Counted from the stretch's first letter, positions 1 to 7,490 are shown. The stretch is 40,469 nucleotides of DNA from JBKPIY01 sp046730475 (GCA_046730475.1 JBKPIY010000075.1:1-40469), one strand, 5' to 3'. Program-made: numbers and translations. Notes: generated by a model from the sequence alone, not told the origin.

Positions 1-89
1 GATGGGGGACGCATGACCACCTCCATGGTCGTGGACATGCGTCGGTGTTCGCCGCCTCAGGCGAGTTTCCGGTCAAACGTTGTGAGACA

Positions 90-121
90 GGCCACTAGTG
101 GCCGTGAAGCTCGACTAGGCT
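90..121 (+). promoter_or_regulatory. Predicted leaderless promoter with palindromic operator
   Basis: A perfect 14-bp palindrome, GGCCACTAGTGGCC, lies at 90-103. A TAGGCT hexamer lies at 116-121, 8 nt before the ATG at 130. If the hexamer is a -10 element, the -35 region falls inside the palindrome, which suits a dimeric repressor site. The palindrome and spacing are seen; promoter and operator function are inferred. Confidence 0.4.
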
Positions 122-129
122 GGGGCAGG

Positions 130-516
130 ATGGCGCGAATGCTGAGCCTCGATGAGGCGCTGATGATCCTGAACGACTGGTTGGGCCGGGCCGTCCGACT
201 TCTGCTTCTGATTGACCTCGGAGGTTCGAAAGAGGGGGAGCCGCCGCCTCCCGGTCGGGCCAAGGGATGGCATGTTGTGCTCCGCCGCGAGGGCGAACTT
301 CGTCGTCCCGATGTCGGAGGTGAGGCAGGCCCAAAGGCGGATATCCGGCGCCAACTAACCATCGGAACTTACGAAACCGACGGTGGCACTCTTGAGGTGC
401 TGCTCGAGGGTATGCCATGCGAGCTGGTAGTGGCCTTTGCTGAGGAGGAACAGCCACCCGACAAGCTGGCCTTCTACCTGTCAGGCCCGGTGGTGTTGGA
501 GCTGATGCGGGTCTGA
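130..516 (+). CDS. Hypothetical protein, 128 aa
   Basis: No family recognised. The frame is open further upstream, but I chose the ATG at 130 because a TAGGCT hexamer lies 8 nt upstream (leaderless start). An alternative ATG at 139 has AGGA 8 nt before it. The N-terminal third contains an amphipathic or hydrophobic stretch (residues about 10-31, Leu-rich). The C-terminal half is acidic and mixed, like a small cytosolic domain. The 3' end overlaps the convergent channel gene by 43 nt, so one of the two C-termini may differ from what is drawn. The function is unknown. Confidence 0.5.
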   Translation: MARMLSLDEALMILNDWLGRAVRLLLLIDLGGSKEGEPPPPGRAKGWHVVLRREGELRRPDVGGEAGPKADIRRQLTIGTYETDGGTLEVLLEGMPCELVVAFAEEEQPPDKLAFYLSGPVVLELMRV

Positions 517-875
517 TACGTCACCCGCGGCCTTCGCCGGGGGCGTCCCTTCTCTGCTTTCTCTTGGCGCCTGGCTTCAACGAATCCGAACCCGAGCCGG
601 CGCACGATCTCGACCAGGATTCCGATTCCGATCAGGATGTAGAACACCGTGAAGACCTTCATCCACGGATCGTGCAGCGTGAGGCTTGGTTCCGCCACGC
701 TGGACGTGGTGAGGGTGGCGACGGCGAAGTAGAAGCCATCAACGAGGCTCCAGCCATTGCCGAGGGTGTACGTAACCGTCCCGATGAGAATCAGAGCAAC
801 CCCCGCGCTGAGCACCGGCGCAAAGTCTTCCTCACGCATGGCGTACTCGAGGGCATGCTTCAGCCGCCTCCACAT
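474..875 (-). CDS. Two-TM potassium-channel-like protein with atypical selectivity filter
   Basis: This looks like an Ion_trans_2-type channel subunit, which would form a tetrameric pore in the cytoplasmic membrane. In the 133-residue protein a first membrane helix (about 20-40) is followed by a pore-helix segment ending FAVATLTTSS and a second helix, FTVFYILIGIGILVEI (about 81-96), with a basic cytosolic tail. Potassium channels normally have T-V-G-Y-G after the pore helix; here the equivalent stretch is TTSSVAEP, with no GYG. Selectivity is therefore uncertain. The start at 875 was chosen because MWRRLKHAL is a typical cytosolic N-terminus; no strong Shine-Dalgarno is seen and a GTG 18 nt upstream is possible. 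It lies 121 nt downstream of the metallo-hydrolase gene on the same strand. Confidence 0.7.
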   Translation of the reverse strand: MWRRLKHALEYAMREEDFAPVLSAGVALILIGTVTYTLGNGWSLVDGFYFAVATLTTSSVAEPSLTLHDPWMKVFTVFYILIGIGILVEIVRRLGFGFVEARRQEKAEKGRPRRRPRVTYQTRISSNTTGPDR

Positions 876-996
876 GAGCAAGACCGAAATCACGGGCCTG
901 AATTCAGCGGCTGTTAAAACCGCCACCGCAAGGAACCATCCATGCCGCAATTCGGAGGCCTGCGGGGAGCGGCTGAGCTCGGGTGGTTGACACCCG

Positions 997-1782
997 TCAG
1001 ACGGTGACCGTCGCCCCCGGCTCGACCATGGCCAGCCGATCTCCGAGTCCCGCGTCCATGAAGGCGCGCCGGAGCGCGTCGGGAGTGTGGGAGAGGTGCG
1101 TCCACCCGTCGATGTGCACGGGCACCACCGTGCGGGCGCCGAGAATTCGCGCTGCCTCGGCCGCATCGACGTCGGGTAGCGTCAGGTACGCATCACCGAG
1201 GTCGGCCACCTGGGCGCCGCCCGCGAAAAGCACCGCGACGTCGGGGCTGCCGAGGCGCTCGACAATCCCCCGCACGACGTGAAGCGAAGCATTGTCGCCG
1301 CTGACGTAGATCGTCGGAAGCCCTTCGCCGGTGAGGACGAAGCCGGTCACCTCGCCGGTCATCCGCTCGGTCCCGTCGGGGCCGTGCTGCGCCGGTACGC
1401 CCAACACGCGCAGCACCCCGCCGTCGGGACGCTCGAGGTCGACGGAGCTCCAGTTCGCGAGCGGCCGTGCGACGCCCCCGAGCCGCTCCGCGCCGCTGAT
1501 CGTGGTCAGGATCAAAGGCGCGCCGACCAGAAAGTCTCGGCCTGCCCGGTCGAGGTTGTCCAGGTGTTGATCGTGCGACAGAAGGACCGCGTCGACGCTG
1601 CCGATCTCCTTCGGAGACAGCGCCGGCCCGCACGACTTCGTCAGCGTCACGCCCGGACGCGGCTCGTAGTCACCCGGTGGATCGAACGTCGGATCGGTAA
1701 TCAACCTCAGGCCCGCGAGCGCGAGCAGCGCAGTCGGTCCTCCGACCGCGGTGACCGTGATCCTGCCCGGATCAGCGCTCAT
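997..1782 (-). CDS. MBL-fold metallo-hydrolase
   Basis: A 261-residue metallo-beta-lactamase-fold hydrolase, related to the UlaG-like group. The metal motif appears as SHDQHLDNLD (about residues 69-78), which keeps H-x-H-x-D, but the usual final His of HxHxDH is Asn. Further ligands are plausible at PAQHGPDG, VSGDNAS and PVHIDGWTH. There is no signal peptide, so it is cytosolic. The ATG at 1782 has a GGGAGGA Shine-Dalgarno 5 nt upstream, which decides the start. The substrate cannot be told from sequence. It is divergent from the basic protein at 1934 and may be co-transcribed with the channel gene downstream. Confidence 0.85.
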   Translation of the reverse strand: MSADPGRITVTAVGGPTALLALAGLRLITDPTFDPPGDYEPRPGVTLTKSCGPALSPKEIGSVDAVLLSHDQHLDNLDRAGRDFLVGAPLILTTISGAERLGGVARPLANWSSVDLERPDGGVLRVLGVPAQHGPDGTERMTGEVTGFVLTGEGLPTIYVSGDNASLHVVRGIVERLGSPDVAVLFAGGAQVADLGDAYLTLPDVDAAEAARILGARTVVPVHIDGWTHLSHTPDALRRAFMDAGLGDRLAMVEPGATVTV

Positions 1783-1874
1783 CGCGGTCCTCCCGCTTCT
1801 ATCAGTCCGCTCACCGGGATCCGGTCCCCAGAATGAAGATAGTTGGCGACCGCAGGGCAGCGGGTTTGTACAGG

Positions 1875-1898
1875 GTTTGTTCCGACGGATACGGGTAC
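1875..1898 (+). promoter_or_regulatory. Stress-sigma (SigB/SigF-type) promoter
   Basis: GTTT at 1875-1878, then 14 nt, then GGGTAC at 1893-1898. This matches the GTTT-N14-16-GGGTA(T/C) consensus of actinobacterial SigB/SigF promoters. It sits 36 nt before the ATG at 1934, allowing a short leader with a Shine-Dalgarno. GGGTTTGT is also directly repeated with an 11-bp period at 1862 and 1873. The motif is seen; use by a SigB-type factor is inferred. Confidence 0.55.
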
Positions 1899-1933
1899 AA
1901 CTGCTCGAGGCACGGAAGTCGAAGGAGGGTCCG

Positions 1934-2527
1934 ATGGCTCAGACCACCACACGAAAGAAGTCTTCCACCGGCAGGGCCACCAGGGGGGCGTCGACCGGCT
2001 CGTCCAGGTCATCGGCGTCCTCCCGAGCGTCCGGCTCGACCCGGAGAAGCCAGTCGCGCAATGGCCGAGCGAGGCCGCGCACGAGCGGCAGCTCCCGGCG
2101 AGCATCCGCCCGCTCGAGCAATGGCGCCGCCGATGCGGTCAAGCAGGTCGCCTCAAAGGGTAAGGACGCCGTCGCTGGCAGCGCCCAGAGCGGTGGACAG
2201 GCGATTTCATCAGCCGCGGGCAAGGTCAAGGGACCGGCGGCGATGGCGGGCGGAGCCGCTCTCGCGGGGCTGGCCGGAGGCGTCGCCCTGGGCGCAACGC
2301 GCGCAAAGCGCAAGTCCCGACGGAGGCTGTTGGGCATGCGAGTCGGGAGCGGCCGCAAGGTCGGCAAGAACTTCGCCGATGCCGGCAAGAACATTGGCAG
2401 GGCCAGCGAAAACCTCGGCCAGTTTGCAGCCGAGATACGAAAGACGCGAGAGGCAATCGAAGAGAGCGGCTCAAAGCATCGGTCGCCAATCGAGGTGGTA
2501 CTCCGCGCTCTGACGGCGCCGCGCTGA
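1934..2527 (+). CDS. Basic Ser/Arg/Ala-rich low-complexity protein
   Basis: A 197-residue protein of unknown family. Residues about 1-65 are Ser/Arg/Thr/Gly-rich and strongly basic, resembling histone-H1-like or disordered nucleic-acid-binding tails. The middle has a Gly/Ala-rich hydrophobic patch (AAMAGGAALAGLAGGVALG, about 99-117) that could be a glycine-zipper helix. This is followed by a basic stretch and a helical C-terminus. The ATG at 1934 is preceded by GGAGGG 6 nt upstream, which fixes the start although the frame is open to 1751. The upstream stress-sigma-type promoter suggests a general-stress role. DNA compaction or membrane association are both possible; neither is demonstrated. 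Confidence 0.75.
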   Translation: MAQTTTRKKSSTGRATRGASTGSSRSSASSRASGSTRRSQSRNGRARPRTSGSSRRASARSSNGAADAVKQVASKGKDAVAGSAQSGGQAISSAAGKVKGPAAMAGGAALAGLAGGVALGATRAKRKSRRRLLGMRVGSGRKVGKNFADAGKNIGRASENLGQFAAEIRKTREAIEESGSKHRSPIEVVLRALTAPR

Positions 2528-2591
2528 CCCAAAAGCTCGGAGGCCCCGCGGCCTCGCCGCTGCCCCAGTGATCACTCGCGCCTGGGCCGGT

Positions 2592-2597
2592 TAGGAT
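2592..2597 (+). promoter_or_regulatory. -10 element, leaderless start
   Basis: TAGGAT exactly 7 nt before the ATG at 2605, with no Shine-Dalgarno. The transcript would begin at or next to the start codon. Confidence 0.55.
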
Positions 2598-2604
2598 CGA
2601 TCGC

Positions 2605-3690
2605 ATGGAAGCTCCGGAGGGGACCTCGGTCGGCGAGCTCACGCCCGAGGAGCTGCGACTGGCCGCGCGCAACCACGCGATGCCGCTCGAGGCGATGCGC
2701 TTCCCGATCACGCCGGTCGGGCTGCACTACGTCCTCGTCCACTACGACATCCCCGCCGTAGATCCCGAGAGGTGGCGCCTCACGATCGAGGGCAGCGTGG
2801 AGCGGCCGCTCTCGTTGTCGCTGCCCGAATTGCGATCCCGGCCGTCGGCAACCAACCCGGTGACGATCGAGTGCGCCGGCAACGGCCGGGCGCTGCTCGA
2901 GCCGCGGCCGCTGAGCCAGCCGTGGCTGACCGAGGCTGTCGGCACCGCCGAGTGGACCGGGGTGCCGCTCGCCTCGGTGCTTGAGGAGGCCGGCCTGCGC
3001 GACGATGTGGTCGAGATCCTGTTCACCGGTCTCGACCGGGGGATCGAGGGTGGCGTCGAGCAGCGCTTCGAGCGCAGCCTGCCGCGGGCCGAGGCGCTCG
3101 GCGGCGACGCCATCCTGGCGTATGAGGTCAACGGCGCGCCGCTTCCCCCCCAGCACGGGTTTCCGCTCCGCCTGGTGATCGCCGGCTGGTACGGAATGGC
3201 CCACGTGAAGTGGCTCCGCTCGATCACCGCCCTCACCGAGCCCTTTCAGGGCTACCAGCAGAAGGTCGGCTACCGCCTCTATGCGTCCGAGGACGACGAG
3301 GGCGAGCCGGTGACGCGGATGATGCCCCGCTCGCTCACGGTCCCGCCCGGAATCCCCGACTTCTTCACCCGGGAGCGCTTCCTCGACCCTGGGCCGTGCC
3401 TGCTCGAAGGCCGGGCCTGGTCGGGCTGGGGGCCGATCGAGCGAGTCGAGGTGAGCGTGGATGCCGGCCTCGAATGGCGGGAAGCGCGGCTCGACGAGCA
3501 GCTCGGGAGCCGGGCCTGGCGCGGCTGGTCCTACGAGTGGGATGCGTCGGCGCCGGGAAGCTACGTGATCTCGTCTCGGGCGACCGACGCCGCAGGCAAC
3601 GTTCAGCCGCTCGAGCCGGCTTGGAACCTGAAGGGCTACGCCAACAACCAGGTCGAGCGGATTCCGGTGACGGTGAGGGCCAGCGCTTGA
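2605..3690 (+). CDS. Molybdopterin-dependent sulfite-oxidase-like oxidoreductase
   Basis: A 361-residue member of the sulfite oxidase/nitrate reductase Mo-cofactor family. The N-terminal Mo-pterin domain (about 30-230) has the cofactor-ligating cysteine in TIECAGNGR (C90) and typical GWYGMAHVKW and PFQGYQQ segments. The C-terminal dimerisation domain (about 255-360) shows WSGWGPIERVEVSVD and the closing NQVERIPV. No heme domain, Tat signal or signal peptide is seen, so unlike classical periplasmic members it is predicted to be cytosolic. The electron acceptor is unknown. It starts at an ATG with TAGGAT 7 nt upstream (leaderless). The exact substrate (sulfite or another oxyanion) cannot be fixed. 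Confidence 0.9.
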   Translation: MEAPEGTSVGELTPEELRLAARNHAMPLEAMRFPITPVGLHYVLVHYDIPAVDPERWRLTIEGSVERPLSLSLPELRSRPSATNPVTIECAGNGRALLEPRPLSQPWLTEAVGTAEWTGVPLASVLEEAGLRDDVVEILFTGLDRGIEGGVEQRFERSLPRAEALGGDAILAYEVNGAPLPPQHGFPLRLVIAGWYGMAHVKWLRSITALTEPFQGYQQKVGYRLYASEDDEGEPVTRMMPRSLTVPPGIPDFFTRERFLDPGPCLLEGRAWSGWGPIERVEVSVDAGLEWREARLDEQLGSRAWRGWSYEWDASAPGSYVISSRATDAAGNVQPLEPAWNLKGYANNQVERIPVTVRASA

Positions 3691-3821
3691 GCGGGGCCGC
3701 CCGATGACCGACGCGGCAGCCCTCGCAAGCGCGCGCGCCGATTAGTCTCGCGACCGGCCGCGGTCTTATGTGCAAAATCGATTTCGGAGGCGCCGGGTCA
3801 CCGGCGCGGAAAGGAGCCAGC

Positions 3822-4196
3822 ATGGGGCAGCCGGTAGTCCACTTCGAGGTGATCGGCAGGGACGGCGAGAAGCTCAGGAGCTACTACTCGGAGCTGTTCG
3901 GATGGGAGTTCGACTCGAACAACCCGATGAACTACGGGGTCGTGCAGCGCGAGGGGAACACCAACGCCGAGGGCATCGGGATCGGCGGCGGCGTCGGCGG
4001 CCCCGGGCCCGACGACTACGCCGGCCACGTCACCTTCTACGTCGAGGTCCCCGACATCGAGGCCGCGCTCGCCAAGGCCGAGAGCCTCGGCGGGACGCGG
4101 ATGATGGGACCGGACACGATGATGGAAGGGCTCGAGATCGGCCTGTTCACCGACCCCGAGGGCCATGTGATCGGACTGGTCAACTACTCGTCCTAG
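3822..4196 (+). CDS. VOC-family (glyoxalase/bleomycin-resistance-like) protein
   Basis: A 124-residue vicinal-oxygen-chelate domain protein with two beta-alpha-beta-beta-beta halves. It starts PVVHFEVIGRDGEKL, has GHVTFYVEVPDIEAAL in the middle and ends GLFTDPEGHVIGLV. Single-domain VOC proteins of this group are common and mostly uncharacterised; metal-dependent lyase, dioxygenase or binding roles are all possible. The ATG at 3822 follows an AAAGGAG Shine-Dalgarno, so the upstream in-frame ATG at 3768 is unlikely. A strong hairpin follows the gene. Confidence 0.85.
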   Translation: MGQPVVHFEVIGRDGEKLRSYYSELFGWEFDSNNPMNYGVVQREGNTNAEGIGIGGGVGGPGPDDYAGHVTFYVEVPDIEAALAKAESLGGTRMMGPDTMMEGLEIGLFTDPEGHVIGLVNYSS

Positions 4197-4212
4197 CGGC
4201 CGACTCACCGGA

Positions 4213-4236
4213 GGGCCCCGCGTTCAGGCGGGGCCC
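4213..4236. terminator. GC-rich hairpin between convergent genes
   Basis: GGGCCCCGC (4213-4221) pairs perfectly with GCGGGGCCC (4228-4236) around a 6-nt loop. It lies 17 nt after the VOC stop and overlaps the last codons of the convergent acetyltransferase. The following CTCTC is only weakly T-rich. It is a likely bidirectional terminator. Confidence 0.6.
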
Positions 4237-4904
4237 CTCTCACCCGCGGGGCGGGCCCCTCGATCCGCACGGTCGCCGGCGATCCGGTGGAAGAGGGGCT
4301 CGATCGCCCTGGCGGCGGCGGTCCGCAGCAGGGTGGCGAGCTCGGCGCCGATCCCCTCCTCGGGGAGCTCGAGGTCGACCTCGAACTCGACGGCCCCGGG
4401 TTGCCGCGAGGTCTCACGCGGCGGCCCGAGGGTGCTCAGCAGCTCGATCATCTCCTCGTTGTCCGCCAGGACGAGGCACCTGAAGGAGCGGATCCCCTCG
4501 GCTCGGGCCCGGTCGGCGAGGGCACCGAGGAGCGCGGTGCCCAGGCCACGGCCCTGCCAGTGATCGACGATCGCCACCGCCGCCTCGGCGACATCAGGAG
4601 CGTCCTCGAGCCGCACGAAACGAGCGACGCCGAGGCCCTCGCCGGAGTCAGGATCGAGGGCGACCAGTGCCTCGTGATCGTGGTGGTCGACCTCGGTCAG
4701 GTAGGCGAGCTGCTCCCTGCTCAAATCGCGCATCGGGCTCAGAAACCGCCGGTAGCGCGACTCGCGGCTGAGTCGCTTGAACCCGGCCCGCAGCCGGGCC
4801 TTGTCCGTGGCGGCGATCGGGCGAACGAGGGCGGCGCTTCCGTCGCGCAGCTTGACGATCGCCCCCCCCGCCGGGTCGGGGCTCTCCGCCGGTGTTCGGG
4901 GCAT
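4224..4904 (-). CDS. GNAT-family N-acetyltransferase
   Basis: A 226-residue acetyl-CoA-dependent acyltransferase. The N-terminal half has the RxGxxALVRPIAATD entry and SRESRYRRFL segment typical of the GNAT group that also forms the catalytic part of protein acetyltransferases of the Pat type. The acetyl-CoA P-loop is GRGLGTALLGALADRA (about 137-152 from this start). The start at 4904 is chosen for a GGGAGGA Shine-Dalgarno 8 nt upstream; ATGs at 4922 and 4943 are alternatives. No regulatory cNMP domain is present. The substrate may be a protein lysine or a small amine; sequence does not decide. Confidence 0.85.
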   Translation of the reverse strand: MPRTPAESPDPAGGAIVKLRDGSAALVRPIAATDKARLRAGFKRLSRESRYRRFLSPMRDLSREQLAYLTEVDHHDHEALVALDPDSGEGLGVARFVRLEDAPDVAEAAVAIVDHWQGRGLGTALLGALADRARAEGIRSFRCLVLADNEEMIELLSTLGPPRETSRQPGAVEFEVDLELPEEGIGAELATLLRTAAARAIEPLFHRIAGDRADRGARPAGERGPA

Positions 4905-4942
4905 CCCAGGATCCTCCCGCATCCCGGGGGCCCTCACTACCA

Positions 4943-5554
4943 CTAGCGAGGGTCGCGCCAGTAGGTGCCGATAGTGATGGAGTCGTCGGGCGTGGTGAAC
5001 TGGCCGACCCGCTGGTAGCCGATGCGCTCGTAGCGGAAGTCGTTGGCGCTGTTGCTCGACTCGAGGTAGCTCGGGACCCCCTCGGCGTCGAACCGGGCGA
5101 GGTTCGCGGCGAGCAGGCCCATCCCGATTCCCTTGCCGCGGTGGGCGTCGTGGACCCCGAGCAGGGTCAGGTAGTAATGCGGCGGCTCAGTGGGGTGGGC
5201 GGCGCCGAAGCGATCGATCAGCTCGATCACGGCCGGGGCGTGATCGCCAACCAGCGCCTCGATCAGCGCCTCCACGCGACCCTCGTTCTCGGGCGCGACC
5301 TCCGGTTCGCCCGGCGGCAACCATACCGCCGCCGCCTCGCAGCTCTCGGTGACCAGCACGTGCGAGGAGGGAAATCGAAGCGCCTCCTCGACCAGGAAGC
5401 GCCAGTAGGCGGCGTGATGCTCGCGGCGGCGCTCGGGATCCGGAAACGCCCAGCTCCAGGTCGGGTCTTCGTAGAAGGCCAGGGTGAGGGTCTCGGTGAC
5501 CGCGGGCACGTCGGCCGCGGTCGCCTCGCGGACGCGAAGTTCGCCAGAGTCCAC
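4943..5554 (-). CDS. GNAT-family N-acetyltransferase
   Basis: A 203-residue GNAT protein: LRVREATAADVPAVTETL at the start, then an aromatic segment around WSWAFPDPERRREH, then the acetyl-CoA site HRGKGIGMGLLAANLARFD, then SYLESSNSANDFRYERIGY, which is typical of small-molecule or antibiotic-type acetyltransferases. The GTG at 5554 is preferred because GATAAT lies exactly 7 nt upstream (leaderless start); ATG at 5590 and 5683 would give longer N-termini without support. It is divergent from the rhodanese gene and is followed after 38 nt by the second GNAT gene on the same strand. Confidence 0.8.
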   Translation of the reverse strand: MDSGELRVREATAADVPAVTETLTLAFYEDPTWSWAFPDPERRREHHAAYWRFLVEEALRFPSSHVLVTESCEAAAVWLPPGEPEVAPENEGRVEALIEALVGDHAPAVIELIDRFGAAHPTEPPHYYLTLLGVHDAHRGKGIGMGLLAANLARFDAEGVPSYLESSNSANDFRYERIGYQRVGQFTTPDDSITIGTYWRDPR

Positions 5555-5561
5555 CCGGCGA

Positions 5562-5567
5562 ATTATC
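5562..5567 (-). promoter_or_regulatory. -10 element, leaderless start
   Basis: GATAAT on the minus strand, 7 nt before the GTG at 5554. Confidence 0.4.
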
Positions 5568-5689
5568 GGGGCCCGGGGAAGCTCGAGCATCCCTGACCGG
5601 ACGACTACACGCGGGAGCACGGCGGCCACGAGCACATGCTGTCCAGGCACCGCGACCTCGAGATCACGCCTGAGCAGCGGCATCGGGGC

Positions 5690-5695
5690 TACCCT
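5690..5695 (+). promoter_or_regulatory. -10 element, leaderless start
   Basis: TACCCT, 6 nt before the GTG at 5702; no Shine-Dalgarno. Confidence 0.45.
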
Positions 5696-5701
5696 GGGCG
5701 C

Positions 5702-6109
5702 GTGGCGAGCGGCGTTGACCGGCTCCTGGAGGAGGCCCGTGCGAGCCTCGACCGGGTGACGCCCGAGGAGGCTGCCTGGGAGATGGGCTCGGAGGCGACG
5801 CTGGTCGACATCCGCTCAGAGGGTCAGCGCGCCGCCGACGGGGTGATCCCCGGCGCCGTCTTCGTCCCCCGAAATGTGCTCGAGTGGCGGCTCGACCCGA
5901 GCTGCCCGGACCGCGAGCCCGACCTCGCCCGCATCGGCGCCCGGGTGATCCTCCTGTGCGACGAGGGCTACCAGTCGAGCCTCGCGGCTGCCACCCTGCG
6001 CCGGCTCGAGGTCGACGCCACCGATGTGATCGGCGGCTTTCAGGCGTGGCGGGCGGCCGGGCTCCGGGTGGACCCACCGAAGGGGGACGGCCGCTCCCCG
6101 GGCTTCTAG
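5702..6109 (+). CDS. Rhodanese-like sulfurtransferase domain protein
   Basis: A 135-residue single rhodanese domain. It has ATLVDIRSEGQRAADGVIPGA near residues 30-50, the catalytic loop LLCDEGYQSSLAA with a single active-site Cys (about residue 85), and the closing VIGGFQAWRAAGL. Such stand-alone domains carry persulfide sulfur for tRNA, cofactor or detoxification reactions. The GTG at 5702 is preferred over the ATG at 5636 because TACCCT sits 6 nt upstream. The stop codon shares the palindrome CTAG with the stop of the convergent M23 peptidase. Confidence 0.85.
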   Translation: MASGVDRLLEEARASLDRVTPEEAAWEMGSEATLVDIRSEGQRAADGVIPGAVFVPRNVLEWRLDPSCPDREPDLARIGARVILLCDEGYQSSLAAATLRRLEVDATDVIGGFQAWRAAGLRVDPPKGDGRSPGF

Positions 6110-7197
6110 GAGTAGCTGTCCCAGTACTGGAGCGAGGGAAGGGGGTCGTAGGGATGGCCGCCCTGATACCAACCGGGCGCGGTCCAGCGCTCGAAGTGGA
6201 GGTGGCAGCCCTGGGCGTCCCCGGTGGCGCCGACCTTGCCGATTCGCTGGCCGGTGCGGACGGTGTCGCCCGTCGACAGGGGCCCCGGGCCGTTCAGGTG
6301 CATGTAGACGTCGCTCTTGCCCGAGCCCTTCTCCTCGATCACCACATAGTTGCCCGCTCCGCTCGCCTGGTAGGCGCGGGCGATCACCTCGCCGCCCTGG
6401 ACTGCGACCAGCTTGGTGCCGCAGGCGGCGGGGACGTCCTGGCCCTGGTGGATGTGGCCAACCCGCGGGGCACCGAAGCGGGCGCCGGAGCCACCGTAGT
6501 CGTGGGGGCCGCGGACGGGGAAGATGTGCCCGTATATCCAGAAGGTGCCGGTCTCGCCGCCACTGATCTGCGCCCCGGTCCCTCCGTCGTCGGAGATCGA
6601 GAAGCTGTACTCGCCGTCGGCGGCCGGCCTCCCGTCCGAGCCTCGCCCGTACCAGGTGGCCGTTCCCGCGCCCGAGCTGACCGGGACGTCGAGGCTCATC
6701 ACCCCGGCGCCGTCACCGTCGAGGACGTCGACGCCCACGGTCCCCGACAAGGTGGCCGAGATCGTCGCCTGCGGGGCCGAGGCGCCATAGAAGAAGTACT
6801 TCCCGACGCCGGTGCCGATCCGGTCGGCGCCCTCGATCAGCTTCCTGATCCGCTTCGCGTCCTTCCGGGAGACGACCCCGTTGACCTTCCAGCTCTCGTG
6901 CTTCTCGAGACGCTTGACGTTGTGCCTGGTGCCGGCGCCGAAGATGCCGTCGCGGGTGGTCTCGAAGCCGAGCTTGGTGAGGAACTTCTGCAGGACGGAG
7001 ACGTCGTGGCCGTGCATCCCCATCTTCAGGGGGCGGGAGCCGAACCCGGCCGCGGCGGCGCCCGACGGCGCGATCAGCGCCGTCGCGAGCAACGCGGAGA
7101 CGATCAATGGCGGGAGTCGCCCCGGTCCCGAGCTCACCCCGGTCGCTTCGACCCGACTGCGTCCGGACTTGAGACCCCGACGGCGCCCCGCCTCCAT
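6106..7197 (-). CDS. Secreted M23 (LytM-type) peptidoglycan endopeptidase with peptidoglycan-binding domain
   Basis: A 363-residue exported cell-wall hydrolase. Residues 1-50 form a basic N-terminus with a hydrophobic core (LIVSALLATALIAPSG) ending in AAAA, a signal peptide. A PG_binding_1-like domain follows (about 57-121), then a beta-sandwich linker (about 145-225), then the zinc peptidase domain with H250-x3-D254 (HQGQD) and the H332-x-H334 motif (HLHF). All metal ligands are present, so it should be active. The ATG overlaps the TGA of a 31-codon ORF by one base and has no close Shine-Dalgarno, suggesting translational coupling. Both sit behind a c-di-AMP riboswitch. The 3' end overlaps the rhodanese gene at CTAG. 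Confidence 0.92.
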   Translation of the reverse strand: MEAGRRRGLKSGRSRVEATGVSSGPGRLPPLIVSALLATALIAPSGAAAAGFGSRPLKMGMHGHDVSVLQKFLTKLGFETTRDGIFGAGTRHNVKRLEKHESWKVNGVVSRKDAKRIRKLIEGADRIGTGVGKYFFYGASAPQATISATLSGTVGVDVLDGDGAGVMSLDVPVSSGAGTATWYGRGSDGRPAADGEYSFSISDDGGTGAQISGGETGTFWIYGHIFPVRGPHDYGGSGARFGAPRVGHIHQGQDVPAACGTKLVAVQGGEVIARAYQASGAGNYVVIEEKGSGKSDVYMHLNGPGPLSTGDTVRTGQRIGKVGATGDAQGCHLHFERWTAPGWYQGGHPYDPLPSLQYWDSYS

Positions 7198-7292
7198 CAG
7201 CGCTCGACGCCGTCCTCAAGAATCCCGGTGGAGGCGGACAAGGCGCTGGCCATCACCGCGCCGAGCGCGCACGGCAATCCTCGTCCACCCAT
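7197..7292 (-). CDS. Short leader ORF, 31 aa, coupled to the M23 peptidase gene
   Basis: An ATG at 7292 follows an AGAGAGG Shine-Dalgarno-like sequence 5 nt upstream and opens 31 codons. The product starts MGGRGLPCALGAVMASALSA and ends EDGVER. Its TGA overlaps the ATG of the peptidase by one base. It lies wholly between the riboswitch and the peptidase gene, and in a different frame from the peptidase. It may act only as a translational relay; a short hydrophobic stretch (residues 6-22) makes a peptide function possible. No homologue is known to me. Confidence 0.55.
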   Translation of the reverse strand: MGGRGLPCALGAVMASALSASTGILEDGVER

Positions 7293-7311
7293 CCCGACCT
7301 CTCTTTCTTCT

Positions 7312-7440
7312 CGCGCCTCCGGGGTTAGCTGTCGGGCTCACGCGGAAAGAGTCGCGTTACGCCGAAAGTCGGCGATTCGCCCCAAGGGACCGGGTCCCCC
7401 GGCCGCCGGCGAGCCTGAGCGGGCGCCGACGGTTAAGCAA
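7312..7440 (-). promoter_or_regulatory. c-di-AMP riboswitch (ydaO/yuaA class)
   Basis: The minus strand carries the conserved blocks of the ydaO aptamer in order: GCTTAACC near the 5' end, GGGGGACCC (7392-7400), GGGGCGAATC (7374-7383), and GAGCCCGACAGCTAACCCC (about 7321-7339). The same blocks occur in the second copy at 23258. In actinobacteria this class controls cell-wall hydrolase genes, and here it precedes an M23 peptidase. c-di-AMP binding normally turns expression off. Confidence 0.9.
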
Positions 7441-7490
7441 GGTCTGCTGTCAGCGGGAGAAACTACCAGCGCCTGACCAAGTTGCGGGGC

